From Chinchilla lanigera (lineage: Eukaryota > Chordata > Mammalia > Rodentia > Chinchillidae), in the NCBI RefSeq assembly GCF_000276665.1, contig NW_004955467.1, positions 1,391,397 through 1,455,396 on the forward strand: a stretch of DNA of 64,000 nt, written 5' to 3'. Numbering within the stretch: the first letter of the stretch is position 1; every line of letters begins with the position of its first letter. The notes below the pieces were generated by a model that saw only the letters and a program-made list of their open reading frames with translations, had not been told where the DNA came from and made no database searches. A program made the translations under genes and the position numbers. Positions 24,001-38,947 of the stretch are shown here, in pieces.

Positions 24001-27000
24001 TAATGTTTTCTTCATTCACAATGCATCTTAACATGTAATGTTTTCTAAACCGTGTCATAGCCACCTGGGTAGCTTGGTAAACATGCAGAATTTCTGCATT
24101 CCTGGAGCCTTGTAGTTCATACACTTTAGGCACTCAAGTGACGATGACAAATGTACATTATTGAGGGCCCTTGTTTAACAAAGAGTGTGGTGTGTACAAA
24201 AGCACTGAAGAGGTGGAGAGCACTGCTGTGCAGGGTAAACGAGAAAGCTGCTGAACTGAAGATGACGTTCACAATGTCGGCCTGGTCGACACAGTTACAT
24301 GTCCTTTTGTGAATGGTTTGCCATGCTCTTAGTTTTTGTTTGGGAAAGGAATAGTTAAAGCTAGTTAGTGGAAGTGTCAGAAATACCAAATAATGTTGGT
24401 TCGATCTGCTTTTATTAGTGGTCATTTTAGAAGATGTGCATTTAACATAGACTTTTTAAAAATTGCAGTTAAAATACTTATGTAGCTTAAAAAATGTGAT
24501 GTTACTCAGAATAAAGGGGAAAGAAAGGTAGACATGTGAGAGCTGGTTAGGAGGCAGATTTGACAGAGGAAGCTAATAAAGTAATGTGTAAAAGGAACAG
24601 GAAGGGAGGAAGCAAGAACTTTCTGTGTGGGGAGGTGGAATATAAATTCAACCGTGCAGACATTTGTGGAGCCAGTCAGCTATTCAAGAACAAAGGAGGT
24701 CTGCAGTCATACATTCCAATTTAGTAGGAAGAGCTGGCACCTAGACAGAAATGTGAGTTTTCAGCATGAAAGTGACAGTTTAAGACTCCCACATGGATAA
24801 AATGACTCAGAAGGGAAAGGGCAGAGAAGAGAGCCCTGGAAAAAACAAGGGCTAAGCAAAGCAAGACTAAGCTTCTAAGACTGAAGAAATGCCCAAAGAG
24901 GAAGACAGGAAAAAACTCAAAACAAAAAACCACAGGAGAATGCAGCATCTAAAAGAGAAAAAAGTGCTGTATTTCTGAAAAAGGAAAAGGACTCGTGTCA
25001 GAAGCTACAGAGATCACATAGCTTTTCATGTAGTACAGTTTTAAATGAATATACTTATCAACTGAATTGAGAGACAGTTTTCTGAAGAAAAACTATCTTG
25101 GTTGCTCATGGCTTTGATCTCTTAGTTCAGTTTCCCAGTGAGGACTAGTGCTCTGGGCTCCGAGGAGCTTACTAGTTCTTTAATACAAACTTCCCATTCC
25201 ACAAGTGAAATTATTAAAAAATACTAGACTCTAAAGCAGTTGTGTTCTAATATACTCTATCTTCCCTTAAAATAGGTAGTTTTTTCATTGTACATTTAGA
25301 GAGCAGACACCATCTCTCAGCGTAGTCAGTGATCGTTGAGTCAGCTGCTGTGAAGGGCAAGACAGAAACTGAAGAGGATGAGTGTAAACCACACCATGCT
25401 CAAACAGTTCCTGACAACTGCTTTTGCTCTGTATATTTCCAGACATTGACAAATTTATCTTTGAGTCATGAGAATTTGAAAATGAAGGCACTGTATTCTT
25501 ATTGGTGACATTTGAGGAGCTGTAAACAATACATGAAATTGTTGAAGATTGGAGACAAGAAACCCCTAATGGTAATTTTTTTTTTTTTTTTTAAAGGACA
25601 TCTGTCTGCTTGAAATCAATTCGGATACTCTAGAATACTTATCTCTGAGATCATCTGTTTACCACTTCTCTGAGATGACTTGTCGTTTAGAAAGATGATT
25701 TTAGTAGTTAAGAGCTAAACAGGTTCACAAACAAGTGACCCAACCTCACCCTTTTCTCTTTGATGTTCAACAATTGTTAATCACAAAGCGACAGAAATCC
25801 AAATACACATCCACCTGGCATTTCTTGTTTTGACAGGATCATTAGACAAGTATATGACACATTAAACAGAAAAAGCAGATGGAGGCAGACCTACGTTATC
25901 ACTGGGATGTAACTGGATGGGGGGGGTCATACAAGTGAGTGTGCTGTTAACAGTACAAGAAGGTTCTGGGGAATGTGTGCACATTAATCTAAATGCAAGG
26001 TTCTAACAGAGCTTTACTAGATATTTACCAGTAATGTAGGTAACGATGCTTTGAGTACCGAATTGTTAGAAGGCAGCCTGGGTTTGCACCATAGCCCCTT
26101 TACTTACTAGTTGTGTAACCCGTGCTAGTTATTAAGCCTCTCTGAGTCTCAGTTTCCTCATCTACAAAACGGAGACAATTGAATGTAGCATATACGGTTG
26201 TGAGGATAAATGAATGTACATATGTATACATTTAGAACACAGTAAATGCCGGTTAATCTTTCCCTACTATTGTTGATATTATTTGTGTTGCAGATGAATG
26301 CTGAACAACTAAACCGATCTAGACAGACCCTGGCAGAAAAAGTAGTTGGAATGGAATAAGTACATATTGTCTTGTCCTGTCCTTGGGACTAGTAATTGCA
26401 AAAGCAGAGGGAGAGGTATGGTTTAAGAGTAACGCTATCAGGAGACCTTAGCCATAACTTGAGTGTGCAGGTTGGCAACAAAAAAAGCTAATAAAATCTC
26501 AGGGTAGCTTAAAATAATGACACATTTAGGATATGCCTGACTGTGTCACACTATTTAGTATTACTTGGTGTATAACAGTTGGCATAGCTGGGGTACAAAG
26601 AACCAGGATGTGAGGAACCACTGATGAAATGGGATATTTACAGAGACAAGAAGACTCTGACACACACTTTCTCAAATGTGTGAAATGATATCACGTGGAG
26701 AGGATCCAAACAGATAAAATTAATGGGATCAAAAAGAAAAAACTACAGACAGTTAAGCCAAGCTCATATAATAATGGACAGCTTCAAAGAGGAGCAGTAG
26801 GACTACTCAGTAGGACTACTCTTTGTGAACTGGCAGACAGTTGGGGAGCAACTTAGAAACAGCTTATGGTGATGCTTTCTGCTTAACATCTTTTTTTGAA
26901 AAGATGAGGCATCACTATGTAGTTCAGACTAGCTTCAAATTAATGGCAATCCTCCTTCCTCAGCCTCCTCGATGTTGGGATTATAAGGTGTGTACCATCA

Positions 27001-30000
27001 TGCCTGCCAATATGAACTATTTTGATTACCACTCCAGCAGAATTAAAAAATTACTTCAGTATACCAAAGTTACAACTAATAGCATACTTGCCTATGAAAC
27101 AGATTAGATGTATTGGATAAATGCATTACAGAGCTTTCACCCTCAAAGATTACAGGAGAGGCAAGAATGGTGACACTAATTCATGTTTCATTTGGGGTTC
27201 ATGAAAGAAATCCCACTTACCCATATCAGAGTCACCTCCACCAGAGGAGTTCAACTTACGAAAAATCTCCTGCTTCTTTGATTTAACCATGGGTGATGTG
27301 TTTTCAAGCTTGGTGAAGAACGAAGGCAAGTAGCTTATACTCCCTGGTGAGCGGGAATCATTCCTGTCAGGAACACAGTTCAGTCTATTACACTCATGTA
27401 CCAAGAACATTCCAATTGATGATGATGACAGTAACAGAATACTTGGAAAAACTATTGCTTCTCAATCTGGTGTTTGTGGGTACAACCTTTAGAAAAACCA
27501 TACTACCGTAATCCAGTTAGTATGTCATTTAAGGTCACAGTCAAGTAACTTTAGCCCTCAAAGATGATACCATAAAGTAAGATTAAAATAGCAGTAATCT
27601 AGAATAGAGATTCTTAAGGAATGAACAGGCAGCAAATGAATATAATTGGAAGACTCAGAAACAGCTTATCATCATGTTTTCTGAAAGCTTCACATCTTTT
27701 TTTAAAAGATGAGGTCTCACTATGTAGTTCAGACTATCTTCAAACTCATGGCAATCCTCCTTCCTCAGCCGCCTCAATATTGGGATTATAAGGTGTGTGC
27801 CATCATGCCTGCCAACATGAACTATTTTGATTACCACTCCAGCAGAATTAAAAAATTACTTCAGTATACCAGAGTTACAACTAATAGCATACTTGCCCAT
27901 AAAACAGGAAACACTCCTACCTAAACAATTCGTTTGTTACAGTCATTTCAAGCCAGTTATCAAGAAAGCTATGTTTAATACAAAAGATTTTATATTTCAT
28001 TGGTACCTTCCAATATTAATGTATTTTTTAACACGGAAACAATTTAATATAAACCGGACACACTTAAAAATCTCCTTTTAGTGAGGCATCATTTCTCTTA
28101 TGTATGATCTCCAAAGCAGTTTTGTATCAAAGTACAGCATGACCAATTTCAGGAATAGTTCTTCACTTTGGAAATTATGTGAAATGACAAAAGAAAGCCA
28201 TGATTAAAATGATGCTCATGGGGGAGAGGAAGAATAGTACAGAAGAGACTACAGAGAAATGCTACAGGTGCAGGGAGCGAGGGAGGACCGCATGAACGTG
28301 GGCCGGCTGCGCTTGCCGGTGATGAAACATTTGTGAAAAACTGGACAAAAGAAAGTTCCTTTTAATTAAATGAGTGATCATGTTCCTATTTGTTAGGATT
28401 GCTTTAGTTATCATTTAAAATTATTATTGTATTACTATATCTCAGGTCTTCCCAATTTCTATTGTTTATTTTTTAAAAGTCTTGGTATGTTTTATATATA
28501 GTACCTAGATATACGAATGGGGCACATTAAAGAAGATTAGCACCTCCAAAAAAGTTGTAGCAAAAGGTTTAGCTGTTTGAAGAGTATTTTCTTTTCATAG
28601 CTTAAAGATTCGAATGCTACTGGTAATTAAAAAAAAAAATTCTTAGAATGTATTTGTGTAGGCTTAGATGCAAAGAACATTTTAAAATTTTATGATGACA
28701 GCGTTTGTTTTTCTGTATGAGAAAACAGCCAGAAAGGTCACTCGGGGCACACCTTGCCTGTCCGATAGTAAACGGGTGTGAGGTACTGTTCTCACTGGAG
28801 CCTTACTGTGTACCACCCGTGGCTACCTCCTCTGGGTACAAGCCCAGCTCTCAGCAGGACATGCTCTAAAGGCCTGGTAAGTAATGAGACAGAAGCCTGC
28901 ATTCACTGAGTGGGGTGACATAATCCCATGTGTTATGCCTAAGTCTGTTTTAGTTTCTCCTGCTAGTCAAGTAGAAAAATCTGTTAACCCCTCAGCCCGC
29001 ACGTTATCAGGTCGCTTTCTCTTGAACTAGAAGAGTCGAATAATAAAGTTAATCTAAGTAACTTTACATATATCTCTAGAAGCAAGCTGCTTCATTGTCT
29101 TCTCATCCGTCTTAGATCTTGAGACAGAACCCTACAACCTGAAAGCTGATCTGGAGACCAGTCAGTCTCAGCCTCAGAGAGGCTTTGCAGTGTGGCAGTG
29201 TGTAGTTATCCCTGCCCTGCTGCTGAGTCTCTGTTCACTGCTCATTGTCTCTGGCCATTTACTTTTTAAAAACAAGTTTACCCTACAGCTCAAGGCAGCC
29301 GAAGATCTAGCTAGAGCTAAGGTAGTAACAGAGAATGTATGAAAGGCTGCTGATAACCTAATCTGGTCATGTGGATTCACACACAAAATATTATTTGCCA
29401 AGAAAGAGAAGTGCGCTGATAGAAAAATGAGTTAAGACAAAGTCCCTGGCCTCAAAAAATTCAGGTACTCAAGGGAAATCATGTAAATAATTATATTTAA
29501 TATTTCCTCTCCAAAAATAAATTTCCTTCATTTCATTGAGGATAGCAAAATTATTTGATACCAACATTATTTGGCTACTTATAAGTATATATACTAAAAT
29601 AATTCTATATTCTAAGAAATGAACCAACAGTATTGAGTTAAACTTCAGACTATCCTATCAGTCTGACCAGAGGCAAATCACATATTCATCTCTCAGTCCT
29701 GGGGATCCTGATTAGATACCAAGAAACAGAACACAAAGGAATTCAGAGAGCACAGAATACAGCATTATGGTTAAATAATAGGAAACAGAACTGCGTAAAG
29801 CTTGTCCTGGAACTCAGATGTTGACCAGTCACCTAGTGCTTCGGCTGAAGTGAGTTTTAGACTACCACTGTGGAAATATGGCGAGTGAATGAATGCAAGG
29901 GGACAAACAAATGTCAGAAAGAGATAATACATAAAACAGTTAGATCTAATAAGCCAGTACTTGTGTTGGCTCAGTCAAGGTATGACTCTGCAGGCCTCTC

Positions 30001-33000
30001 TCCACCACAAAACTGGTTTTGGTAAAGATCTAGAAGGACTTAATTTTAAGAATAATGAGTAAATTTTCTTTTTTTAGATATGGTATTTTTTTGCTAAAAT
30101 CCACTAGCATTAGCTTACTGCAAACAAAGGTTAAATGAATGATCCTCTGAGAGTCCCATCCTTACATGTAAGACAAAAAAGACAGTAACTAAAAATTTCA
30201 AGGCACTAAACCTGCCCTAGCAGCAAAAACAACGACTACGAAGTACTGTGCTTACCTCTGCTCTGCAGGCTCCACACCCCTCTGCGACAAGAGCAGCATG
30301 CTGTCCTGCTTCTCATGCACAACTGGAACCTGGGGTGGGGAGATGGGCTCGTAGGGCTCTGAAGAGACATGACTCCTCTCTGGAGATTTTCCAGGCCTGC
30401 TGTTGTACATAACACGTAAATTAGACTTTGTTCCACAAGAGCTCACCCTAAACAGCAACTGTTAACTCATGACTTCTAAACAGAAATTGTTAACTCATGA
30501 CTTCACTCAGGAACAAAAGCTGATTTCACTCTGGAGCAAAGGCTGCTGACTTGCTATACCTAGGTATCACCTACAGTTCTGCTGCTTTCTCCACAGACGG
30601 AGAATCATATCACCAGAGTGTGCAAGGACACAGCGGCAGCAGCTGCCCATGCTAAAGCTCCACAGGTACAGTATTTCAACATCAGGCTCCATCCTCCCTT
30701 TGACCAGCTGTCCAGGTGAACCCTCATGGGTTTGGCTGCTTATTTTAGCTTAACCTACCAGGTCTTTCCTCATTAAGTAATTTCTCTGATAAGGACGTAA
30801 GTATTAAACTGATCCATAAGGAGTTTTGTCTAGTTACACATAGGCTCTAGTTAAACCATTTTAGCACTGAGAGGTTCCTGCAATTTTGTATTTTTCCTCT
30901 GGATACTGGTAAGGATAATGTGAGCTAAATACAGTTTAGACCTCCACCCTTGAAAAGTATGACTTACAGAGTATGCATACCAAGCACCACCTGACTTTCA
31001 ACATCTGTATTTATTACGACTGTAGTTAAGCCCTTGTATAAAATACTATTTCCTTTCCAAATCAGCCCCAATTCTGAATTTTTGGCAATTGTTTTTAGTT
31101 CCTTTGGCGTTTACTTCCGAAACTAATCTTACACCTTTACTTTCTGATTTATCAAACCTGATACAGTATCGGCTTTCTTAAATTTACAGACAGTATTCGA
31201 ACTTTGCCTTGTTTTGCACATTATAACCTGTAGTTTGTCTGTTTTTAACTTTACACAGCATACTATTTTAACCGTCTGTCTTTTCTTTTTGAAAAGTGAA
31301 GAAACTGGGACACATGCTGTGCTCATCTTCCCTGTCTACCCTTCCCTGTCCCAACATCTTTCAGCCATCTCTGTGCGATTTATAGCATTTAAACCCTATT
31401 CTAGAACTATAGTGTTTTGCTTACAGAGTATGTGAACAATTTAAACTATAAATCCAGGTAATTTCACCAAAACCAATGGAAAAAATATAACATTCTTCAT
31501 TCAGGTGCACAGGTACAGTGACAGTAGAAATTGCAAGTGAAAAAGCAAATGGATTCTCTTTTCATAAATGCCATCCATCAGGTGCTCAAAATCTGCTAGA
31601 CAGTACTTTATGTAAGGAATCAACCATCACTGAGAAAGAGCTTTCTGTTTTTTTTTGATAGCTACACTTCTTCTTTTTTGGTTACAGAGAATAAACATGT
31701 CCATCCTATCCTTAATAGCATCTAGTTTTGGTTCAGAATAATCCTGTATTGGGTATTATACTACTTGTGTATATGTTTGAAAATTTCTGCAATAAAGTGT
31801 TTTTTTTAAAGTTTCTTAAAATACATTATTCTTCTTTCTGTTCTTTGCTAATTTTGAGGAGTTTGTAGGGAGGCTGGATAATGATTTCTGCTGCAGATTT
31901 TCCCTTATCATGTGCTGAGCTATGATTTCCACTACTCTTGTTCAGCTGTTCTCTCTGTCATCCAGGTACCTGCCAGAATCTTTGTTCTGTTATTTCATGC
32001 TTATTCTTGGCTTTCTTATGAATTAATTCGCTTTGTGCTTTTTAATGATAATTTAACGTGCTGATGCTTAGTCTACCATTTTGAACTAAAAACCCTCCCT
32101 CCTTTCATTTTCAATCCAAGTACAGAATATCAAGTAAGAAAATATTCTTTATCAGATACTTCTCCCATATAAAATGTTTCTTCTTATGATGCCATCCTTT
32201 ATTTAAGACCTTCCTAAAGGTCTACTACTGCTGGCCCAGCAGAAACCACTGAGTGAGATAAATGTTGACAGATGATTATTTTTTGTTTGCATTTGAGACA
32301 AGATCTTACAATGTTGCCTAGGCTGGCCTCAGACTCATGATCTCCTACCTCAGCCTCCCATGTAGCTGGGATTACAGACATCATGTACCATTGCACCAAA
32401 TCGGGAAGATGATTCTGAAGGAGCACTCAGTTATCCCTAAACTGCTTCATAACCCACAAATAGTACAACCAACTTTTGAATATTCACTAAAAAGACAGTA
32501 TCAAATGCCCAGACAGTGGACATTCTAAGAATATGTACAAAGGAAAAATCCCAATTTACACTTTCCAGGGACAAAGGCAAGTGTACTTGTGATGTAAGAA
32601 ATTAATCCCCTATCTTGCAGATGTTTTTCAACTGTTTTAATGCTGGGAAATTTACATACAGTTCACAATAAAGACCATACCTTCCCCGGGCTTTGTCCAC
32701 AAGATTTTCTGGAGAGACTCTAGAACCTGGTCTTGGATGGAGGACAGACTGAGTTTGGGATTCTGGGCTGTAACGACTTGAGGTTTTAGCCCTGACAGGT
32801 GTAGACACCAAAGCTGATGGTGAATTTTGGAATGTAGAAGTGGGAGGCTGCTGGGGAGGCTGTGAGGAAACTTGATTTCTAGCAAAATCTTGTGTGATAA
32901 TTTGCTGTGAATAGGAAAAGGAAGTGATTAAACTCAGAATATATCCCCCAAACCATTGAAAAATAGACATTTTAACTGGTTTTTACTTTCTGTAAGAAAT

Positions 33001-36000
33001 CTGCTTTTTCCATGATCAAAATAGTAATAAAAAACATACACAGATGTGATCAGCAAGGGTGATAAGCCGATGGGTCCTGGGCACCTGCCCCATCCCATCT
33101 GCCTGTGAAGAAGGGGGCAGCTGCTGTTGTGGAGATGGTGATTCCTGCTGGGGTCGATAGTGATGCAGTGGTCCTTCATACTGTCTAGTGGGATCGTCTG
33201 AAGGGAGAACACATGGCTGTTTTACTCCAGAGGATGGCCCCATTTTTCACGCATCAAAGATTAAACATAATTCAGAAATATAATGTGAAAAGGATGTTGC
33301 ACAAATCTTTACAAACAATATAAGTATCTCAGTTATGAAGCAAAAGATATTCACCAATGGAAATCTGAGGACTAACAAAATGAATGCAGAAGTAAGCAAA
33401 ATAACTATTTCCTGTATCATTCAACTATAAATGAAAGAATAATAAATAATAGGTTAAAAGCTGCTTTTTCATCTGGGCATGCTGATTAATGCCTGTAAGC
33501 CCAGCACACTGGGAGTCAGACAGGAAGACCGCAAGTTAGAACTCAGCCTGAGCAACTTAGAAATTTAGGAAGGGAGAAAGGGATGGGGATGTAGTTTAGT
33601 GCAAAAGCCCTGGGTTCAGTTCCCCAATACTGCAAGAGAAAACTGCTTTTTGGGTGGTCCTGGGAATGCAGCTCACTGGCAGAATGCCTGCCTAAAACAC
33701 ATGAGGCCACAGGCTCAATTCCCAGAGCTATGCCCCCGCAAGTTGCTTCCATTACTACAGTTTTAAATTGCAGTTTTTTTCTCAAGCAGATTCACATAAG
33801 AGTACCTTCAAAAATACTTATCAGTGTGACTTTGACAAATAAGCAAATGATAAATGAAAACACGTAAGCGATGGCTAAAACAGACATACTTTCTGTTTGG
33901 TTTGCCTTAACAATCTCCGGCGGATAGGCCTGTAGTTTTTCCTGGGGCGGTGCAGGTGAGCTCGCAGGACTTATCACCTCAATAGCATCACTAGGTGTTT
34001 CATACCTATGAGAAGATACTTCAAGAAAAGAAGTCTTATTTTAAAATGAATGCATGGAAAGTTTCAAATGAACAACTTCTTCAAACCTATTTTCATATTT
34101 TAGTTTTTGAATTCTCACAAATAGTCAATGGCATTCAGGTTAATGATAAAACTTGTTGAGCCCACTGCACTGTAACAAAGGTGCCTCTGTTGCTAATTTC
34201 ATTAAGGTACAGTTTTCTAAAATTCTATGAATTCTTAAGATCATCTTTAAAAAGTGCATAATAAACATGAGGCTGAATAGAGAACAAATTTGTGATAGTC
34301 TCTTGGGAGCTGAAAAAAAAAATCACTATGGAAGCACTCATCAGAGATGATGAACAAATGAAAAAGTAGATCTCAATAGTTAATTGATGCCAATATTCCA
34401 ATTCTGAGGGACCATCTGTACAAGAAGTTTGGGGCTATAAAGCTGCTTCGTTACCACAATGATTTTAGAGCTGTGGGTTATGTAACACTATGATGGTTTT
34501 CTCAATTGGAGTACTACTGACAAAAATTACTCAGAATAATTGTTCTGCACTGTATTACATTGTAAAAATAAAAATGAATGATAGGGAATAGAAATGAATT
34601 CATAGAAAGGGAGGATATCAACCAACCCAACATCACCCACGTGAGAGAAGAGCTCCCTTAAAATGCAGTTCCCAAGAAAACTGAGGGGGTACTGGCAGGT
34701 GTTCATAGTCCTGCCCTATGCTGAGAGCTGAGAACTAGGAATAGGTCTAATCTGCTTAGGAACCTTCAGAATTACCTGGGTTCAGCAGAAGAGAAACCTC
34801 ATAAATGGGAAGGAAATAATCATTGAGGAACTATAATTTAAGCAATTTACACTAATTTGCAACTTTTGTTTCACTGTTAACACTGCTTATAAATCAGCGT
34901 CCTAAATCTGCTGACAATAATGTTCCGTTAGTAGAAAGTGTGATACTGGACTATGTTCACATTGCTCTTGAAGACACAGGGATACAGTGAAGCAATGCGT
35001 TTCTCTCACAGTGAAGGCAGCCCTCAGATCAAACTGAAAACCGCTTGATTAACTGTTTATAGTCTGTGGAGTTGATGTAACTGTCCAGTGACAAAAATGG
35101 CAATCAGATACCAAAACATGAACACTCAGAAAAGAACCAGTGATTTGTATTTTCAGATCCATTGAAAATCAAGACTCCTAGGCAAGGTTTGATTTATCAC
35201 ACAAACTGAAAAAGAAGTGTTTTAATCTGGTGATTTGGCAACCCACCTCCCACCTCATTCTATAAGCCCAAGTGAGGTCACTATATATGCTGATTACACC
35301 CCTACAAAATACCTGATCATAAACTGCCTCTTCCTCAGACAGCAGTTTTCTGCATGTTGAAAACCTATATTGTAGTGTAGACTTTCCAAATCCCAAGTTA
35401 AAAGTAATTCTCTTATACACTATATACTATACTAAGCTGCTCCCTTCTAACTCTCAGCAATGGGTAAATATGGACCCAAACGAGTCCTAATTAGACAATT
35501 GGAAATTTGGAGATAAAAAAGCTACAAATTGCATACTGCTGCACAACAAATTATTCTTTTCATTATCTCCACTATTACTCTCTTTCTGTAATGGAGGTAA
35601 CAGACAGATGACTACATAATTAATAATACTTCAAGTACTAACAGCTACTTGCTTAAATACCTACTTGTTTTTATGGAGTTCTGTACAGAATTTAGGAAAT
35701 GGTAAAAAAAAAAAAAAAAGACTTTCTTTCGGCCAGGTCTCGCTTTGTAGTTCAGACTGGCCTTGAACTCACTGTGTAGCCCAGGCTGGTCTTGAACTCA
35801 CAGCGATTCTCCTGCCTCAGTCACCCAAGTGCTGGGGTTACAGAAGTGTGCCACCACGCCCAGCTAAAAAAAGACATTTTACAAAGGAACTTTTCTAGCA
35901 TTTTAGTGGAAGATTTATGAATTTTTTACTTGAAAGCACTTATCACAATGACTAACAAGACTGGGTCAAAATCCAAGAAAGGTACAAAGTAAACAGCAAT

Positions 36001-38916
36001 TACCAATAATAAGGTAGTCTTCCTTTTTAATAATCTAGAAATTTTAGAAATTTACATAAAGGACAGAAGAGGCTTTGAAAGATTACCCTAAATAGTGAAC
36101 CATGTCCTAGCAAATGTTTCCTGAGAAATTACACCTCGGTAGCACAGATTTTGATGGCATATCTCTCATCCTTCAAATCCCTAAATAATGTTAATAAGCT
36201 CTGCCCTCTGTTTATAAACATATTACAACTTTGGCTCTATAAGATGTAGCTTTCTGGTGGAAAATACATCAATAAGCTTACACTTAGGAAACAAGATACT
36301 TAAATCACCTTGTAGAAGACACATATTTGCAGTGATCAATCAAGAAACTTCCTCTTACATTTAAAGTCAAGCATTAGGATTGCTTTATACCATAGAATTG
36401 TGCTTTACCTAAAGAATAAAGTAATTCTTTACTCAGATACCACATTGTGAAACTCAGATTGAGATACATACAGCTACTAGAAGAGTCTGAACTTTGAGAG
36501 CCACGTTCCCTTGCATCCTTGTCCGAGGCAATTTGCCGGGTGATGATCACGTCTATGAAGTTAGCTGCAGTAATGGTAGTCTTCCCTCGGGTTCTTAGCT
36601 CTTCCTCATATCTGGATTTTGGAGGAGGCCCTTTATCTTTCCCAGCCTCAGAATACACTACTGAAGCATGAGGCTGGGGCTTGCCACTTGGAAAGGCTGA
36701 AGAAGTGTACAGACACTGAACAGATCTCTTCTCCACCTCCAGGCTTTTCTGCTCTAGCTGCTGTTGTTCACTAACTGCTGCTGACCTGCTTCTCAAATTT
36801 TCTTCTAACCTGGCAGCTTCATGCTTACTCTCTTTTGTTTTGGAAACATCCATCTGGGGTGCAGAAGCTGCAGCATCCACAAGAGCAGCCAGGGCATCCG
36901 CAGCAGTGTTGTAACGGGAAGCTGGCAGGCCTTGGCTTATTGAAGGGCCCCCAGCAGGCAGTGGCCTGTAAATAAAACCAAATCACAGCTCTGTAAAGGG
37001 AAGATCATTTACTGGGATTAGGGTGGAGACAAGAAAGACAAATTGAAGAACAAAAAAGATTAGTGGATATAAAATCTTGACTGTTAAACTATTACAGTCA
37101 TAAATTTCAAAAAACATACAGTATATACAAGAAACTGGTATATTCAGGGAGTCAAAACATACACAAGAACCAGGCATGGTGGTACACACTTGTAATCCCA
37201 GCACTCATGAGGCCGAGGCCAGATGACTGCCATAAATTTGAAGCCAGTCTGAGCTACACTGTGAGTTCAAGTCCAGCCTAAACTACAAAGCAAGAACCTG
37301 TCTCAACACAAAACAAAACAAAGTATACAAGAGACTGACATGATTCGTAGCTGAGCAGTTGGATCCAAAGGTGTGATTACACTGGTTCCGTTGGTTCCCT
37401 GGAAAACACTGGGTCTCTGCTGCAACATGGTCTCCTGAGTTCTTAGTGAAGGGGAAGGGGAACGAACATATCCATGACTGCCAGGTCGGCCAGGCTGTTC
37501 TGCGCCTATAGAAACCAAAAAAGATAAAGTTTTAAGGAAGAAAGATAAACCATAAGAAGAAGCCAGAGATCAAAGGCAGGAACATTTATGGGCTGGTAAT
37601 TTCCTAATATTCCTCAATAGGAAACAAAAAATAAAACAAAAAACTAGATATTCTTTCTGGAAACATATTTCCTAAGTTCCTCAATAAAGATAAAATAAAA
37701 CCTACTAGTAACTTAAAATATCAATTATTTACTATCTCTTAATTAGTCTCAATCTTTTCTTTTTCAGTACTGGGAATTGAACTCAGGACTGCGCACTGGC
37801 TGGGCAGGAGCTGCACCATTGAGCTACACCTTTGGCCCATTAGTCTCAATCTTGATCACAAAGAGAGACAAAAACAGCACCAATAATGAAGTGTGAACAC
37901 CAGTCGGGTGAGTTCACTTCTCAGATACGTCCTCAAATTCTGCTATGTTTATGATTTCCAAAATCAAACTGGGAACAACATTCTAAGAATTATAATGACA
38001 ATAATATTCTACCACTGCACTCTGCACAAGTACCTTCCTCTCAGCGCGTTTCTCCTGTGAGAGGAAATCTGACCCTTTGCAAAAGCCCCCGCTCTAGGAA
38101 CCATGCTTCAAGATTTGAGACATTTTGTTCACTTATCTTTAATTCTCCCATAAGCGAGTGAGAGCTTGAAATGGGTCAGAAATCCTTCTGTCAGGCGTCT
38201 GGAACTTTTCTATTCCCTCACCACTTCCTTTTCTACTCTGTCTTGTTCTGTGCCCTCATGACAACTTTCTACTTTGTTCTTTGCCCTCATAAGAACTAAC
38301 GACTTTACCATGCACTCTTAAAGTACCACTTTAGCCAAACTCTTCAGCAGTTTTCTTCCTCTGACCCCTTACATCGGTTTATGTATTTTTGTGGGATATA
38401 ATCCTTGAAGTAGAAATGCTCAACAAATAGCATTGAAAATTTTTATCTCGAAAAGTACCTAATACATTTACCAATTAACATTACCACTGCTAATGTGATT
38501 GTTTATTCAGAAGCTGCAACAAAAAAATTCATGCTGCCATTAGCATTCATATGAACTACTGACAGTCTCACTGGCCTCTTGGTACCAGCACATGCCTACC
38601 TCCAGGGCTGTACTTCATCTCTTGGCACTGTTGTATAAATGTCCCTCTGATAATGTCAGAGATTGGCATTACTTCATTATAATTTAAGATATCCTGAAAC
38701 CTTCTAACCATATTCTCCATTCCCTCTTTAAACAAGTTCAGCCACACACCTTTCTAGCTAGAAACTTTGCTCAGACAGTTGTTTCAGCTTTAAGAGCTCT
38801 GTGCCCAGGATCTTCATATGCAACTAGGGACAACAGCTTGGGACAATCAAAACAATACCACAATCGCCAAAAGCTCTTTTTTCTAAAATTCATCTCTTCC
38901 ATCCCAAATTCTTCAT

Positions 38917-38947
<31 letters not shown>

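Noticed and set aside
28515..28560. Second U6 snRNA pseudogene
   Set aside because: Only a short core (GAAGATTAGCA) matches; the rest cannot be aligned with confidence.
34005..34018. Acceptor at the internal CATAG of NCOR1 exon 17
   Set aside because: Starting there would put the T from exon 16 out of frame; the upstream acceptor restores LSSHRYETP and the frame.
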